From positions 124,001-188,000 of the forward strand of contig NC_016529.1 of NCBI RefSeq assembly GCF_000236905.1: a DNA stretch of 64,000 nt, read 5' to 3'. The notes under the pieces are model-generated. The model saw only the letters and a program-made list of their open reading frames with translations. It did no database searches and was not told where the DNA came from. A program made the translations under genes and the position numbers. This DNA comes from Tetrapisispora phaffii CBS 4417 (taxonomy: Eukaryota > Ascomycota > Saccharomycetes > Saccharomycetales > Saccharomycetaceae). This document shows, piece by piece, positions 41,253 to 52,262 of this stretch (position 1 is the stretch's first letter; every line of letters starts with the position of its first letter).

Positions 41253-44200
41253 TTACTCTTTTGAAGATCCCAAAACCTTGGCATATTCTTTTTGAGCAAC
41301 GTTAACAAGCTTTTGGATAGGAACAATAACTGATTGATGTGTAGCAGATGGGAAGTATTTTCTATTCAAGCCAAACCATTCCAAAGGTGGGGTAGCATCT
41401 TTTAAATCCTTGATTTGAGGCATTTCAATATATGGCTCTTCTAAAGCGATATACTCTATATTTGAAAGTACTTTTACTGATTCGTCAGTGTCACCTTCGT
41501 TTTCCAGCGAAATGTCATGATTACCCATAAATTGCACCGTTCTGACCTCTAATGATCTAACATGTGTTGCCCAAACTTCCTTAATAAAATTGATTGGACC
41601 CAAGTTCCAGGTAACATCAACTTTACCATCAAATGAACAGCTATATGTATATTGCAATATCATATTATCTGCATTTTGAAATGTTGTCATATTAATTGTA
41701 AGTTGCGGTATCTCAAAAATTCTTCCACTAGTTAGAGTTGAAGCATATGAAATATAGGTTTCGGCTGACATCTCTGCGATATCTTCTTCAGTTAATTCTT
41801 TACCAAAGCTAGTTAAGGATAAAGTAGCATTATATACCCTCATTTCTAAATCTGTTTTGATTTTTTCTCCAGTACGTGTCTCAGTAGAAGAAAAGACGTC
41901 TTGAACTCTAATAATAATAACCTCAGCATCATATAATGAACTTGGTGATATCTGTAAATTCAGTTCATGAATATTTGCTGATAAACTAGTCTGTAATAGA
42001 TTTAAAGATTTCAATATATCTTCATAAAGAGGTTTTCTTTTTAATACATTATTATTAGATTCTAAAAGTGTCTCAATATATGAGTTTTTGTTATCTTGTC
42101 TAGTTCTCATTATAGTATTATAAATATCCAATATATTGGAAGCAACTAACGCTGTGGTGCATACTTTGATTTCATCACAGGTCAAATTTACAGTTAATAA
42201 ATCTGGCAATATGTCATCAATATCTTTTTCACTAAGTACATGGAATTTTAGATCTTTAACAGTACTTATTAAAAACATATGGTAATCAAATGCAACTTTC
42301 ATAGACACTTTACCAACATCAAACAATAAGTCAACTAATGGAGATACAACAAATTTATATTTATCAACATAATTCACATCTAACTTCCAAGTGATGTCAT
42401 CTATTTCAACGAATCCACCTAGACGGCCTTCTGATGATATCTTAACATTATCTGTGAATAAATGCAACAACTGCCTCTTATTATGGAAATGATCAGTAGA
42501 GATCCAAGTCCTTTGAAGATTTAGTGCCAGGTTACCTAATGTAGATCCCATATTGATATCACCATTGATATTCGTAGCAATAAAAACGAATGACCAGGGG
42601 AGAGTTGAACTATTTACAATAGTCTGTGCTATCGGTGAAGACTTTGCATCAACTAAAGTGTTGGAATCTTTCTTAAAGAGTTTCTTTTCAGTAGATTTAG
42701 ATACATCCCATATGTCCAAAAATATTGAAATATTTTGAAATTGTTTTAAATTAAAGTGCAGTTTAACATCATCAACAAGCCCAGTACCAAAAACCTCAGG
42801 GTGTGTGAATATTAGAATAACATCCAATTTACTCACTTCGAAAGAAGCACTAGCTTCATTAGAAAATTGATGTTTAACAGATGTTTTTATATCATTAATT
42901 TTCAGAGAAATGTCTAATGGATCAATAGGATTTAAATGTGGTGTCAAAATAGAAAATTCAAAGGAGCCAAATCCAACATCTGTATTGATCTTTGCTTTTG
43001 GTTCACAATCTAATGTCACATGCTGTGTTCCTGAGATAAGTTTAAAGCAAATATCGAAGTTTTCTAGTAAACTAGTTATATTTATTGGGTCTTTAACATT
43101 ATTGTCCATGTTTTCCTCCATATTGACGTCCTGTAATTCAACAATATCTTTGATTTGGCTTATAAAATCAGATAAAAATGGAACGCATCCTGATTTTAAG
43201 ACGTTTTGTGTCGGCTCTATATCTATCAAACAATTGATCCAATGCTTTTTTAATTCTTTTTCAAAATAATCATAACTTAACATAATTTTAACTTTTGGAG
43301 ATTTAATCATTAAAGTTGGCTCAAGTTTATTCGTCATCGAAGCATTTGAGAATAACCTAAACAAACCACCATCATATATGAATTCACAATTAACTTGTTT
43401 CAATTTCCCGAAAATTGGACCCTTAATATTTGTTAAGGCACTATTCGACTTTTCATCACGCTCAGGTTTAGCTTTTACCAAAGGGTTTATTTTCTCCCTT
43501 TTCAATGTCTGGAAAAGGTCAATAGATCTAACAGTACTCTCAATAATATTCACAAAGTTTTCAAAAAAGTTTACATCCAAAGTTTCTCCATGAAATTTAA
43601 TAAACAAATGTTTCATCTTCTCTATTTCTTTGATCCAGTATAAAATTTGAATATTTGGAAGATAACTTCTATTAAATTTAGAGCTTTCATCACCGCTAGA
43701 GTAAAATGTATCACCACTAGAGCCATTTGCTAGAGAAAAGAAACCATCGACTAAGGTTAATTTACCATGATTATCTTCATAAGTTGAGAATAGCCTATTA
43801 TATCCTAAAATTAAACCAGGGATAGTGTTGTCACTGTCCTGATACAACCACCCAATAGAGAAATTATATGATAAAATGTGGAAAGAACGGACACTGAATA
43901 CATTTTCTTTTTCACTATTAGTTGCTCCATCGATATTATTATCATTAAATACAAAAAAATTAACAGTGCTCTGATCGTAGTAACTGTTTAATAAATACAA
44001 TAGTTGATAATAACCCCACATAGTCTGAATTAATGAAAATGGGGTTAAACATACTCTAAAAAAGGAACTTTCGATTTCAAAAGAACGGTCAAAATTATTC
44101 ACTGTTCTATGAGTAGATAATTTTATTGAAAAATCTAAAATTTTAGAAAATTTATGGGGAATTGATTGATCCTTTATCAAAAATATAATATGATCAAATG

Positions 44201-47200
44201 AAAGATCTCCATGAAATTTTTTATGAACGGCACTTGAGGGCTCTTCTTTATTAGATACAGTAGATAATGCATCATGAAGTTCAAACACATAATAAGTAGC
44301 TTGTATCGGTAACAAAACACCCATATACTTGGATTTAAAATTCACAATCCACTCATATGATGAAAATAACGTTTCTGAGTCTTCAGAATTAGCCTTGCGA
44401 TTTAATGATTCCAAAGATCTTAAAAAAGTTAAACTATTCTTTAATTCCTTCTCATCTTGAAGGAAACTAAATAGCATTCTTCTAGGATCTGACGTAGTCA
44501 GTTTTAAAATTGATGAACTTATTTCGAGATCAATCAATTTCTCATTTAAATCCGGTAAAAAGGTAGTTAATTCTAATTTATCATAAGAGAGCCTAGCATA
44601 TTGCTCTTTAGTATGACTAGAATTCAGGTAAAGGTCTGTGTCCAATACTTGAACCAAAAGTTCATCTATATTTATTGTATTATAACTAATATTAACACTG
44701 TTTGTCTCATGTTTCAAATATATTGGATGAAGCAAAGTAATTTCAGAACTTACATTTGTGAAAGTAGCGGACAAGGTGATATTATTTTTAGAATTAGGTT
44801 TAGCTTTCTGCATTTTGTTTTTCTCATGAACACTTGGTGTATGTTCCGTATTAATATTATCCGTAGTCCCTTGAGCCTTACTTATTTCGGCAGAAAGAGT
44901 TTCCACATCTCTTTGAATAGCTTTGATGGCGTTCACAAATATTTCGGTTTTTGGTACAGATTTGAAGTGTAAATTAGAACAACGAAAATTTATCATTAAC
45001 GAATTCACAGCAGAATGAAGTTCTGCAGTAGTAGATGCAAATAAGTTTCTTACTTGGCAGTCGATCAAAATATTATTTAAGTGTTTTAAAGCAATTCCTG
45101 TTCTATCCGCATAGTAAACAAAGGATCCCGAAGGAGTAGATGATTCAATGTTATTCTCAAAATAACTTAAAATGTTAACATTTGACATACGACTTTTCAA
45201 TGAACTATTATAGAATTGTCCATTAAAATCAATATGATCAAAAATAAACGAGAGATTTACTTTAAAAAATTTCGTTATGGAAAGTTTATCCCCTTCTGAT
45301 TTACTATCTACTGAAGTTTTTATTATTTGTTCAATATCCCTTTTTAACTTTAAAATTGCTTCCGTAAACTCAAATTTAATAGATCCAATCTTGGTCACAA
45401 CATCAACTATCTCCTCTTGCTTACGGATAAGATCCACTTCATTAACTTGATCCGCTTCATTATTAATTAAAATGTTAGCTTTAGTAATCAAAAAGTTTTG
45501 ATCTGCAGAGTAATTTCTAGAATATATCGTAAAATAAAATGTCTCCAGGAAGACTTTTATTGAATTTTGTAAAATTCTTTTGCTTACCTCTTCTACAAAT
45601 ATCATTCTATAGATATATGATTTTTCAATATCAGAAACCTCCCAGTTTCTCCAATTAGAGAAGACATTTAGAAAAGTCGAAGCTGCTTCTTTTTCTAATC
45701 CACTTCTTTTAATAAGATCTTCCTCATCCAATCGATCCTCCCAATCCTCAGGTAAATATGTTAAAATGTGACGAAGTTTTGTTACGATTCTCCAACTTCT
45801 ATTTTCTCGTATGTGCCAAGCTGACAGTCTTAACACAGTAGCTGGTTTTGTAATCACATATGGGTCATGATCTATTTGGTACTTTTCTCCTGCCCAAATC
45901 AAAGATGTAATAAACGTTTTTTGATAAGAGGCCTGCTCATCGTATATGAGTTTCACGGAATCTTGGATTTTAGTAAATAATAAAATTTGAGATTTTACAT
46001 ATGGAATCAACCAATGTATTTGATATTCATCAACAGTAATATCGAATGATGTCAAATTTAGCGTAGTTAGTTGCTTTGTTGTTGTAGATGACCATGCCTC
46101 GAAACCTTCTAGCATTAAAGACAAGCCAGGTGGACGATCGTCGCTGAAGGAATTATATGAGTGATTTTGAATAATTATCCGGACCGATCTAAATTTCCCA
46201 AGTAATGTCAAGTCTTTCTGCAGCCCTCCGTTGTTATTATAAGTAGATTCTTGAGATAATTCGAATTTTAGCATATTGATATATGTACCTATAAAACAAA
46301 CATCACGGTGCCCCCATGCTGCATCAATTTTCTCTACATTTAAGTTCACGTTAATTTTTGATGAAATATTTTCCTTTAAATCTGATAGTCTATTTACTAT
46401 AGCCATTTCAATACCATCAATTTGGTTGTTCATTGAAAACTTTTTGTTAAATTCTGTCGAAAACTTCTCTATAGTAAAAACAATATCTGGGTTCACTGTC
46501 ACAGTAAGATATTTGACATTAACTACGAAGTTATCCGTTTCATATGGATCTTCTGTCGTCAGAATATTTTGAAAGTTAGTAATTTGCATATCAAACGAAT
46601 CTTTCAGAGGTGTTGTGTCGACAGAATTAAGTTCAGCATTAATCGACATTTGATTGTGGTGATCTGACAATAAAAATTCACTGTAATCGTCTAAAATACC
46701 TTCAACGATAAAATTTGTAGTACTGTATATATGAGGAATCGGTAGCATTGGAAGTGAAAAAGATGGAGTAATACTACCATATAACTCTTTATAAGAAGAG
46801 GACTCCTGAAATTTTTCTGGTAAAAGAAAAAAACATCTATGATATGGTGAATCATGTAACCCAATAAACTTTCTTTGAGTATCTAAATGATTGATATGAT
46901 TATCTGTTTTGAAAAAATTTGTTATGTTTAACTTTGTTCGAACATCTAATATATTCTTTTTGCCTGAATCTATTTTCAGAGAATCAAGAGAAAAGTAAAA
47001 TTCCGAAGCATTAACATCTAAGCGTTTTGTATACTTCTCATTCTCAAAGTCGATGTTTCTTATTATGATCGAAGAAGCCCCTATTTCAGCTCTGGCTTCC
47101 AACAATGGATCTGAAAGTATTACTTTTAAACTTTCCACATCTACACTAAGTAGTGTCATATCATTTACAGTATCACTTTCATATAACAAACTATTTTCCT

Positions 47201-50200
47201 TATTGGATAAGAAAAATCCGATTTTATTCAAGGATTGAATAAAAGACAATAAAAATATCATATCCGAATCTATTAAAAATGTTCCAATGTTGATACTCCA
47301 TTGACAGAAATATGTCAATTCCTTTGGTGGCAAACCATACATTCTATGCCCATGAATAGTGATATCTGAGATGTTTCCTTCAACTGAGGAAGAACGATTT
47401 CTTGTCTGTATATATTCAAAGAGTTCATGCGGATCTATCTTTTCAAATCTATTCAAATTGTTATCATACAATGTTATATAAACATCCATATAATAGTTAC
47501 ACGTTCTCATATTGATGAACAGTTCACCGAAAGATAAAGATACACATGAATCTCCATTGTATAACTCTTCTGGTAGTATTAATGCTCCATCATTGACTTT
47601 AAAATTAAGCCAAATGTCTGTTTCATTTTCAGTTCTAAGCAGATCTGACCTTTTAATGGTTTTTTGATTTATGTCCTCTACATCATTTGTGATTGAATCC
47701 ATTTTTTGTAAACCTTCTATGCTAGTTAGATCGTTTGTGTTTATCGATCCTAAATTATCATTCACATTATTTCTAATCAACTCACTATACTCTTCCGTTG
47801 TAATGAACTTTATAAAGGAACCAAAATAGTTCGCTTGGAAGTTCATCATGTATTTTATTACGAAACCAAAACAATAGAGTACTGTTGAGTTGCTCTCAAA
47901 ATCAATGGTTAAAGAATCAACATTATCAATATCTAATTCAGAATATATGAGATAAGTACCACTGACTCTAAAATCGTGCGATCTCCCGATCTCTTTATTT
48001 CTCATGAACTCGCTTAATGTATTCCAGGAAGGTGTATTTAGGAATAGTCTGAACATAGGTGTAAATATTTCATATGAAATAGTAACATATTGTTGGGCTA
48101 ATGATATAATTGGTATTGTGATTTCAGAAGTGAATAAATCACCATGAAATGACAAGTAGCAGTTCTCATTAAAATCTAACGGATTATTAATAATGTTCCT
48201 ATCATTAACATTGAAATAAAAAGAGTATCCTCCTATTTTTAAGTTTAAATTGTATGTAAATGAACGGAATAATTCGTATGGAGTAGGTTCTTGCGTTGAA
48301 AAATCTATTATCATGTCACTCAACAAGGTAATATGTTCACGAAGTAAAAATATATCCAATTGTTTTGAATTAATATTGAAAATCCAATTCACGGGATCAT
48401 TCCAACCCAATGGATATCCAATATTTGCAGCTATATTCAAGGAATTTGATTTAAAAAGTAAATTATGGTTTACACTGGTGGTAACTTCTAATTCTGAAAA
48501 TTTTGAAAATAATGTGTTCTCGAAACCACCTGATGTTGGAATCATAGGAATATTTAACATGAATTCGGATCCTTTTTTAAATGATAAATCGATCCAACCA
48601 AAAGCTCGAAAATCATCTTTTGTTTCTAAGTATTGTTTTAAGAAATCGCTATCCTTACTTGGTTCTCTAGTAGGCAATCTGATGGAAGAATCATCCAAAA
48701 CTGATACCGAAAAGTTAAACATAGAATGAACTCTTGTTAATCCAGGTTTCAGTTTATTTAAAGGTTTTTGATCCTTTGAAATTACTGGAAACATCAAATC
48801 TCTCAAATCTACAATATTTCGATTAACCCAGGATCCGAAATAAATAGATGCATGTGACAATTGTAAATCTATTAGAAATGTTGGAGGAGATTCATGATTT
48901 CCTATATCTGGTCCATGTGCTTTACTTAAAGGTGGATGGGATCCGTGTGGAACAATTCCTGGTATATCAGACTCTATGCTAAATATTATTTGTGGGGCTT
49001 TAAAAAAATTGCTAACTTTAGCATACTCATGGTTAGCAAAATCAAAATCAACATCATCAGCACCGAGTTTGGTACTGCTCTTAACTGAATCTTTATATAG
49101 AACTAATCCATCCCATTTTTTAACAAACGTAGTGTCCTCTTTATATCTTAAAGATTCATACCACGTTTTCAATCTACCAGTGGGAATTAAATTAAGTACC
49201 AATTGCAGATAGCTCCATATTCTTGTCAGAACACCAGCACGGAAATTAAATCTGCTGGCTAATTCTGGATTATAACCTATGTTTCGTTTAATTGACATGT
49301 CGATATCATTAATCTCAAATGTTACTTTATTTTTGAATACATCCAATTTACTATCTGGTAGAGCGTAATCTAGTAGTCCATGTGCTTCTGTAAAATTTAT
49401 AACCAATAGTGACCTCGTAAATTTATTACCAATAGTTATCGCACCTTTATTAATATTTATATCAAGTGGTAAAATGTCTAAGTGCAACTTTCTCATTATA
49501 TGCGCACTTATTTTATTGCGATTATCAATATTTGATCTATCACTATCATTTTCTTGAGAATCCCCACTTATGGAAATATTAGAAGCAGATTCTTTATCAC
49601 TTTTGCATGAAGAACCAAAATGGGCACTATTATTTCCCTCTTTATGGTTACAATATTCATTACAATTTTTAATTTCACTGCTTACTTCCTCAAATATATC
49701 ATCTAAATCATGTTGACGCAAGAAATCTATAAACTGGATCTTTTCCTCTTTTGAGAAGTTTTGTATTATTGTTTCATAAGCTCTTTTCCTATTATAAAGA
49801 AATATTTCAAAACCTGTGCAATTGATCGCAAAAAGACTGTCTAATTTTTTATTTTTATTGTAATCATAGTCAATATCATTATAGTTATTAGTTTCATTAT
49901 TATCATTATTATCGTTATTATTATTATTATCATTATTATCATTATTATCATTGTTATCATTATTATCATTATTTGATCTATCGTGAATTGTGTTGTTATC
50001 CAACATATCATCACCATTTGGTTTTGAAGTGTCAGCTTTGGCATTTAGTTCATATTCTGATTTTCGGGTGTTCAATAACCAATATCGCCATGTAACTGAA
50101 CACTCCAGGATTGATATGGTTTTATCTTGGTCAATTAAACACACATTCTTGAAAAATATTGTCCCTGTTAGAAATGATAAACGTATTGACTCAATTGTAA

Positions 50201-50393
50201 CCTTTATATTCATGGTCTTCCATAAAAGCCATTCACAGGCAAATGTAAGCCCAAATCCCCACAGTTTAGCAACATAAAACACGAATGTAGAAGTTGCTAC
50301 TACAACCAGGATCCAGTAGACTAAAAATACCCAACTGAAATACCGTTCTTGTGATAAAGAGACATTTGCAAATTCTGTTCCTAAGGTTGACAT
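41253..50393 (-). CDS. CSF1: Csf1, giant bridge-like lipid transfer protein (BLTP1 family)
   Basis: Csf1 belongs to the VPS13/Tweek/BLTP1 group of rod-like proteins with a hydrophobic groove that carry phospholipids between the ER and other membranes. It affects phosphatidylethanolamine supply for GPI anchors and growth at low temperature. The single ORF of 3,046 residues fits Sc Csf1 (2,958). One transmembrane segment near residues 22-48 anchors the N-terminus, followed by WKTMNIKVTIESIRLSFLTGTIFFKNV, the family's conserved start. The remainder is predominantly beta-rich. Residues about 141-167 carry an Asn/Asp repeat. The stop is only 54 bases from that of SMC4 (convergent), as in S. cerevisiae YLR086-087. 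Confidence 0.95.
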   Translation of the reverse strand: MSTLGTEFANVSLSQERYFSWVFLVYWILVVVATSTFVFYVAKLWGFGLTFACEWLLWKTMNIKVTIESIRLSFLTGTIFFKNVCLIDQDKTISILECSVTWRYWLLNTRKSEYELNAKADTSKPNGDDMLDNNTIHDRSNNDNNDNNDNNDNNDNNNNNDNNDNNETNNYNDIDYDYNKNKKLDSLFAINCTGFEIFLYNRKRAYETIIQNFSKEEKIQFIDFLRQHDLDDIFEEVSSEIKNCNEYCNHKEGNNSAHFGSSCKSDKESASNISISGDSQENDSDRSNIDNRNKISAHIMRKLHLDILPLDININKGAITIGNKFTRSLLVINFTEAHGLLDYALPDSKLDVFKNKVTFEINDIDMSIKRNIGYNPELASRFNFRAGVLTRIWSYLQLVLNLIPTGRLKTWYESLRYKEDTTFVKKWDGLVLYKDSVKSSTKLGADDVDFDFANHEYAKVSNFFKAPQIIFSIESDIPGIVPHGSHPPLSKAHGPDIGNHESPPTFLIDLQLSHASIYFGSWVNRNIVDLRDLMFPVISKDQKPLNKLKPGLTRVHSMFNFSVSVLDDSSIRLPTREPSKDSDFLKQYLETKDDFRAFGWIDLSFKKGSEFMLNIPMIPTSGGFENTLFSKFSELEVTTSVNHNLLFKSNSLNIAANIGYPLGWNDPVNWIFNINSKQLDIFLLREHITLLSDMIIDFSTQEPTPYELFRSFTYNLNLKIGGYSFYFNVNDRNIINNPLDFNENCYLSFHGDLFTSEITIPIISLAQQYVTISYEIFTPMFRLFLNTPSWNTLSEFMRNKEIGRSHDFRVSGTYLIYSELDIDNVDSLTIDFESNSTVLYCFGFVIKYMMNFQANYFGSFIKFITTEEYSELIRNNVNDNLGSINTNDLTSIEGLQKMDSITNDVEDINQKTIKRSDLLRTENETDIWLNFKVNDGALILPEELYNGDSCVSLSFGELFINMRTCNYYMDVYITLYDNNLNRFEKIDPHELFEYIQTRNRSSSVEGNISDITIHGHRMYGLPPKELTYFCQWSINIGTFLIDSDMIFLLSFIQSLNKIGFFLSNKENSLLYESDTVNDMTLLSVDVESLKVILSDPLLEARAEIGASSIIIRNIDFENEKYTKRLDVNASEFYFSLDSLKIDSGKKNILDVRTKLNITNFFKTDNHINHLDTQRKFIGLHDSPYHRCFFLLPEKFQESSSYKELYGSITPSFSLPMLPIPHIYSTTNFIVEGILDDYSEFLLSDHHNQMSINAELNSVDTTPLKDSFDMQITNFQNILTTEDPYETDNFVVNVKYLTVTVNPDIVFTIEKFSTEFNKKFSMNNQIDGIEMAIVNRLSDLKENISSKINVNLNVEKIDAAWGHRDVCFIGTYINMLKFELSQESTYNNNGGLQKDLTLLGKFRSVRIIIQNHSYNSFSDDRPPGLSLMLEGFEAWSSTTTKQLTTLNLTSFDITVDEYQIHWLIPYVKSQILLFTKIQDSVKLIYDEQASYQKTFITSLIWAGEKYQIDHDPYVITKPATVLRLSAWHIRENRSWRIVTKLRHILTYLPEDWEDRLDEEDLIKRSGLEKEAASTFLNVFSNWRNWEVSDIEKSYIYRMIFVEEVSKRILQNSIKVFLETFYFTIYSRNYSADQNFLITKANILINNEADQVNEVDLIRKQEEIVDVVTKIGSIKFEFTEAILKLKRDIEQIIKTSVDSKSEGDKLSITKFFKVNLSFIFDHIDFNGQFYNSSLKSRMSNVNILSYFENNIESSTPSGSFVYYADRTGIALKHLNNILIDCQVRNLFASTTAELHSAVNSLMINFRCSNLHFKSVPKTEIFVNAIKAIQRDVETLSAEISKAQGTTDNINTEHTPSVHEKNKMQKAKPNSKNNITLSATFTNVSSEITLLHPIYLKHETNSVNISYNTINIDELLVQVLDTDLYLNSSHTKEQYARLSYDKLELTTFLPDLNEKLIDLEISSSILKLTTSDPRRMLFSFLQDEKELKNSLTFLRSLESLNRKANSEDSETLFSSYEWIVNFKSKYMGVLLPIQATYYVFELHDALSTVSNKEEPSSAVHKKFHGDLSFDHIIFLIKDQSIPHKFSKILDFSIKLSTHRTVNNFDRSFEIESSFFRVCLTPFSLIQTMWGYYQLLYLLNSYYDQSTVNFFVFNDNNIDGATNSEKENVFSVRSFHILSYNFSIGWLYQDSDNTIPGLILGYNRLFSTYEDNHGKLTLVDGFFSLANGSSGDTFYSSGDESSKFNRSYLPNIQILYWIKEIEKMKHLFIKFHGETLDVNFFENFVNIIESTVRSIDLFQTLKREKINPLVKAKPERDEKSNSALTNIKGPIFGKLKQVNCEFIYDGGLFRLFSNASMTNKLEPTLMIKSPKVKIMLSYDYFEKELKKHWINCLIDIEPTQNVLKSGCVPFLSDFISQIKDIVELQDVNMEENMDNNVKDPINITSLLENFDICFKLISGTQHVTLDCEPKAKINTDVGFGSFEFSILTPHLNPIDPLDISLKINDIKTSVKHQFSNEASASFEVSKLDVILIFTHPEVFGTGLVDDVKLHFNLKQFQNISIFLDIWDVSKSTEKKLFKKDSNTLVDAKSSPIAQTIVNSSTLPWSFVFIATNINGDINMGSTLGNLALNLQRTWISTDHFHNKRQLLHLFTDNVKISSEGRLGGFVEIDDITWKLDVNYVDKYKFVVSPLVDLLFDVGKVSMKVAFDYHMFLISTVKDLKFHVLSEKDIDDILPDLLTVNLTCDEIKVCTTALVASNILDIYNTIMRTRQDNKNSYIETLLESNNNVLKRKPLYEDILKSLNLLQTSLSANIHELNLQISPSSLYDAEVIIIRVQDVFSSTETRTGEKIKTDLEMRVYNATLSLTSFGKELTEEDIAEMSAETYISYASTLTSGRIFEIPQLTINMTTFQNADNMILQYTYSCSFDGKVDVTWNLGPINFIKEVWATHVRSLEVRTVQFMGNHDISLENEGDTDESVKVLSNIEYIALEEPYIEMPQIKDLKDATPPLEWFGLNRKYFPSATHQSVIVPIQKLVNVAQKEYAKVLGSSKE
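49894..49974. repeat. Trinucleotide repeat (ATT/ATC) in CSF1
   Basis: A near-perfect run of ATT, ATC and GTT triplets encodes alternating Asn and Asp in the cytosolic region just after the Csf1 membrane anchor. Slippage here would change length by whole codons, so the frame is preserved. Confidence 0.9.
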
Positions 50394-51035
50394 GTTTGTA
50401 ATTTGTCTAACCTAATCTAAAGGTGGTTTCTTATAATTATAGTTTACTTTAATTGAGTAAATGGGAGGTATATTATTTTTTGCTCTGGTCTATCAAATAT
50501 TGTCATGTAAATAATATCCGCCTAACTTATTTAAAAGTACTATAGTTATTGTCAATGGAAATATTATATTAACCTTTAAATTTTCTCGTATACGAGTTTA
50601 AATGAGCTAATGGTTGTGATGAGATTGTGTTGCCGCTGTTCTGTTAATCTAGTACAGATATACAGTAATTGATTTAATTCAAGGAATTTAGAAAATATTA
50701 AATACAATCTAGAGGACAATAAACAATTTTTAACACTATCGTCTTGACTGTCCTGCCTTTCTTCATTTATAAGATACGTTGTCAAAATTACAAAGAAGGA
50801 GGTTCTTATCTCTAAAGAAAGTCAACTATTAAAATGATTATTAAATTTTCGTTACGCCTTAAGATTTTTCGATGAGGCTAAAAAGTTTCAAAAATACAGT
50901 GTAACCTATCTTTATCCTACTTTACATTTGAAATAATATATTCAGATCCATATACTTGGATGTTAGTAGCCTCTTATAAATATATTGAAAAAAATAGATA
51001 AGGATGCAATTATATTGAATCATTGTAGAAACATA
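50394..51035. other. Divergent CSF1/FOB1 promoter region
   Basis: About 640 bases with a PAC-like element at 50870-50876. In S. cerevisiae GAA1 follows CSF1 at this place; it is absent here and no remnant is recognisable. Confidence 0.5.
50870..50876 (+). promoter_or_regulatory. PAC-like element upstream of FOB1
   Basis: CGATGAG, the core of the PAC motif (GCGATGAG) bound by Dot6/Tod6 in growth-regulated ribosome biogenesis genes, lies about 165 bases before the FOB1 ATG. An A/T-rich TTAAATTTTC nearby loosely resembles the partner RRPE. Confidence 0.35.
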
Positions 51036-52262
51036 ATGAAAACGTTAAAACGAAAACATGACATGATCGATGACTCCAATAATGATCGAATAATAAAGGT
51101 CGACATTCCAGAGTTAGATATTTTATATAAGATCGAACTAGGTTCTGATATAGATATAGAAAGAATAAACCATGGGAGAAATGACCATTTACAATTGGAA
51201 TCTGTGTTTTCATCTTTTTTAACACAAAAGATGTATACTCTAATTAGGGAGAAGAATTTTAATTACGAAACTTTTGAAGAAGCAATGAAATCGCATTATA
51301 CTGATTCTGGAAAATATATGGGCACAGCCAATAAGAAATTTATGTTAATGGAAGATAGGTATCAATTGAATGAGCTTGGCCAGATAACAGATAAAAGAAA
51401 TGATTACAAGTTGATTGTTCCTCCAAATCAGATTTACGATCTAATCATGCATTGTCATTTCTTAAATGATCATTTAGGTTCAACAAAAATTCATCATAGC
51501 TTAAGGGAAAAATATTCGAATATATCAAGAGCATTAGTACGGCTGTCATTACAAAATTGTTCGCACTGTAATCCAAAAAGCACATATAAACATATTGAGT
51601 ATACTCGTCATTTTTCATGTGATAAGAACTTTGCATTTGAGAAAATTCATGTTGAGATATTCCAACCTTTTGAAGATGTCGATACTTTTGCCAACAAATT
51701 TTCTCACGTTATCTATATACGTGATTATTTTACAAGGTATGTTTGGCTATACCCATTAGAAAAAATATCCGTTAAAGAACTTGCGAACACTTTAGCAACT
51801 CATTTATTGTTATCATTAAGAATACCAATTTATATCGAATCACTGACCCTCGATGAATCAAATCTTTTAAAGATATTAAAAAGAATTTCCAAAACGACAA
51901 ATTTGATACTTGGCGTTGGTACAACAAAACTTGATGAATTTCAAGCTAGTGGTATTAACCACATGAAAGAGCTTTTTGTACAAAATAGGGAATATTGCGG
52001 CAATAATTGGAATAAGTATGTTATACGATGCCAAAATCATTATAATACTACTTATAATAAGTGGATCTATGGTATCCCTTTAAATTTAATGGCACAGGAA
52101 ACATTAGCTGATAATAAGACCTACAAAAAAAAAAGACAAAGAACAATACTTCTTACATTATCAAAGAATACCATACTGTTGAAAAATGGAAAATCTGCCT
52201 TATACAAGGAATCTACTGAAAACTCAATTGATCTCCATATTGAAAATAGATATGAAGAATAA
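51036..52262 (+). CDS. FOB1: Replication fork barrier protein Fob1 (integrase-derived)
   Basis: Fob1 binds the rDNA replication fork barrier, stops forks moving against transcription and drives rDNA recombination and silencing. It descends from a retroelement integrase. The ATG at 51036 gives 408 residues; upstream the frame reaches only a TTG at 50985. The zinc-binding HHCC module is visible (H141-x4-H146, C175-x2-C178), followed by an integrase-like core (EKIHVEIFQPFED, VIYIRDYFTRYVWLYPLEK) where Glu replaces the first catalytic Asp. The segment FLTQKMYTLIREKNF aligns with Sc Fob1. Sc Fob1 is 566 residues, so the C-terminal regulatory tail is much shorter here. Next to ALT, as YDR110W beside ALT2 (YDR111C). 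Confidence 0.9.
   Translation: MKTLKRKHDMIDDSNNDRIIKVDIPELDILYKIELGSDIDIERINHGRNDHLQLESVFSSFLTQKMYTLIREKNFNYETFEEAMKSHYTDSGKYMGTANKKFMLMEDRYQLNELGQITDKRNDYKLIVPPNQIYDLIMHCHFLNDHLGSTKIHHSLREKYSNISRALVRLSLQNCSHCNPKSTYKHIEYTRHFSCDKNFAFEKIHVEIFQPFEDVDTFANKFSHVIYIRDYFTRYVWLYPLEKISVKELANTLATHLLLSLRIPIYIESLTLDESNLLKILKRISKTTNLILGVGTTKLDEFQASGINHMKELFVQNREYCGNNWNKYVIRCQNHYNTTYNKWIYGIPLNLMAQETLADNKTYKKKRQRTILLTLSKNTILLKNGKSALYKESTENSIDLHIENRYEE

Noticed and set aside
51036..52262. Retrotransposon integrase fragment (Ty3-like)
   Set aside because: The HHCC-plus-core protein aligns along its length with Fob1 and is next to ALT as in S. cerevisiae; no LTR, reverse transcriptase or gag is nearby.
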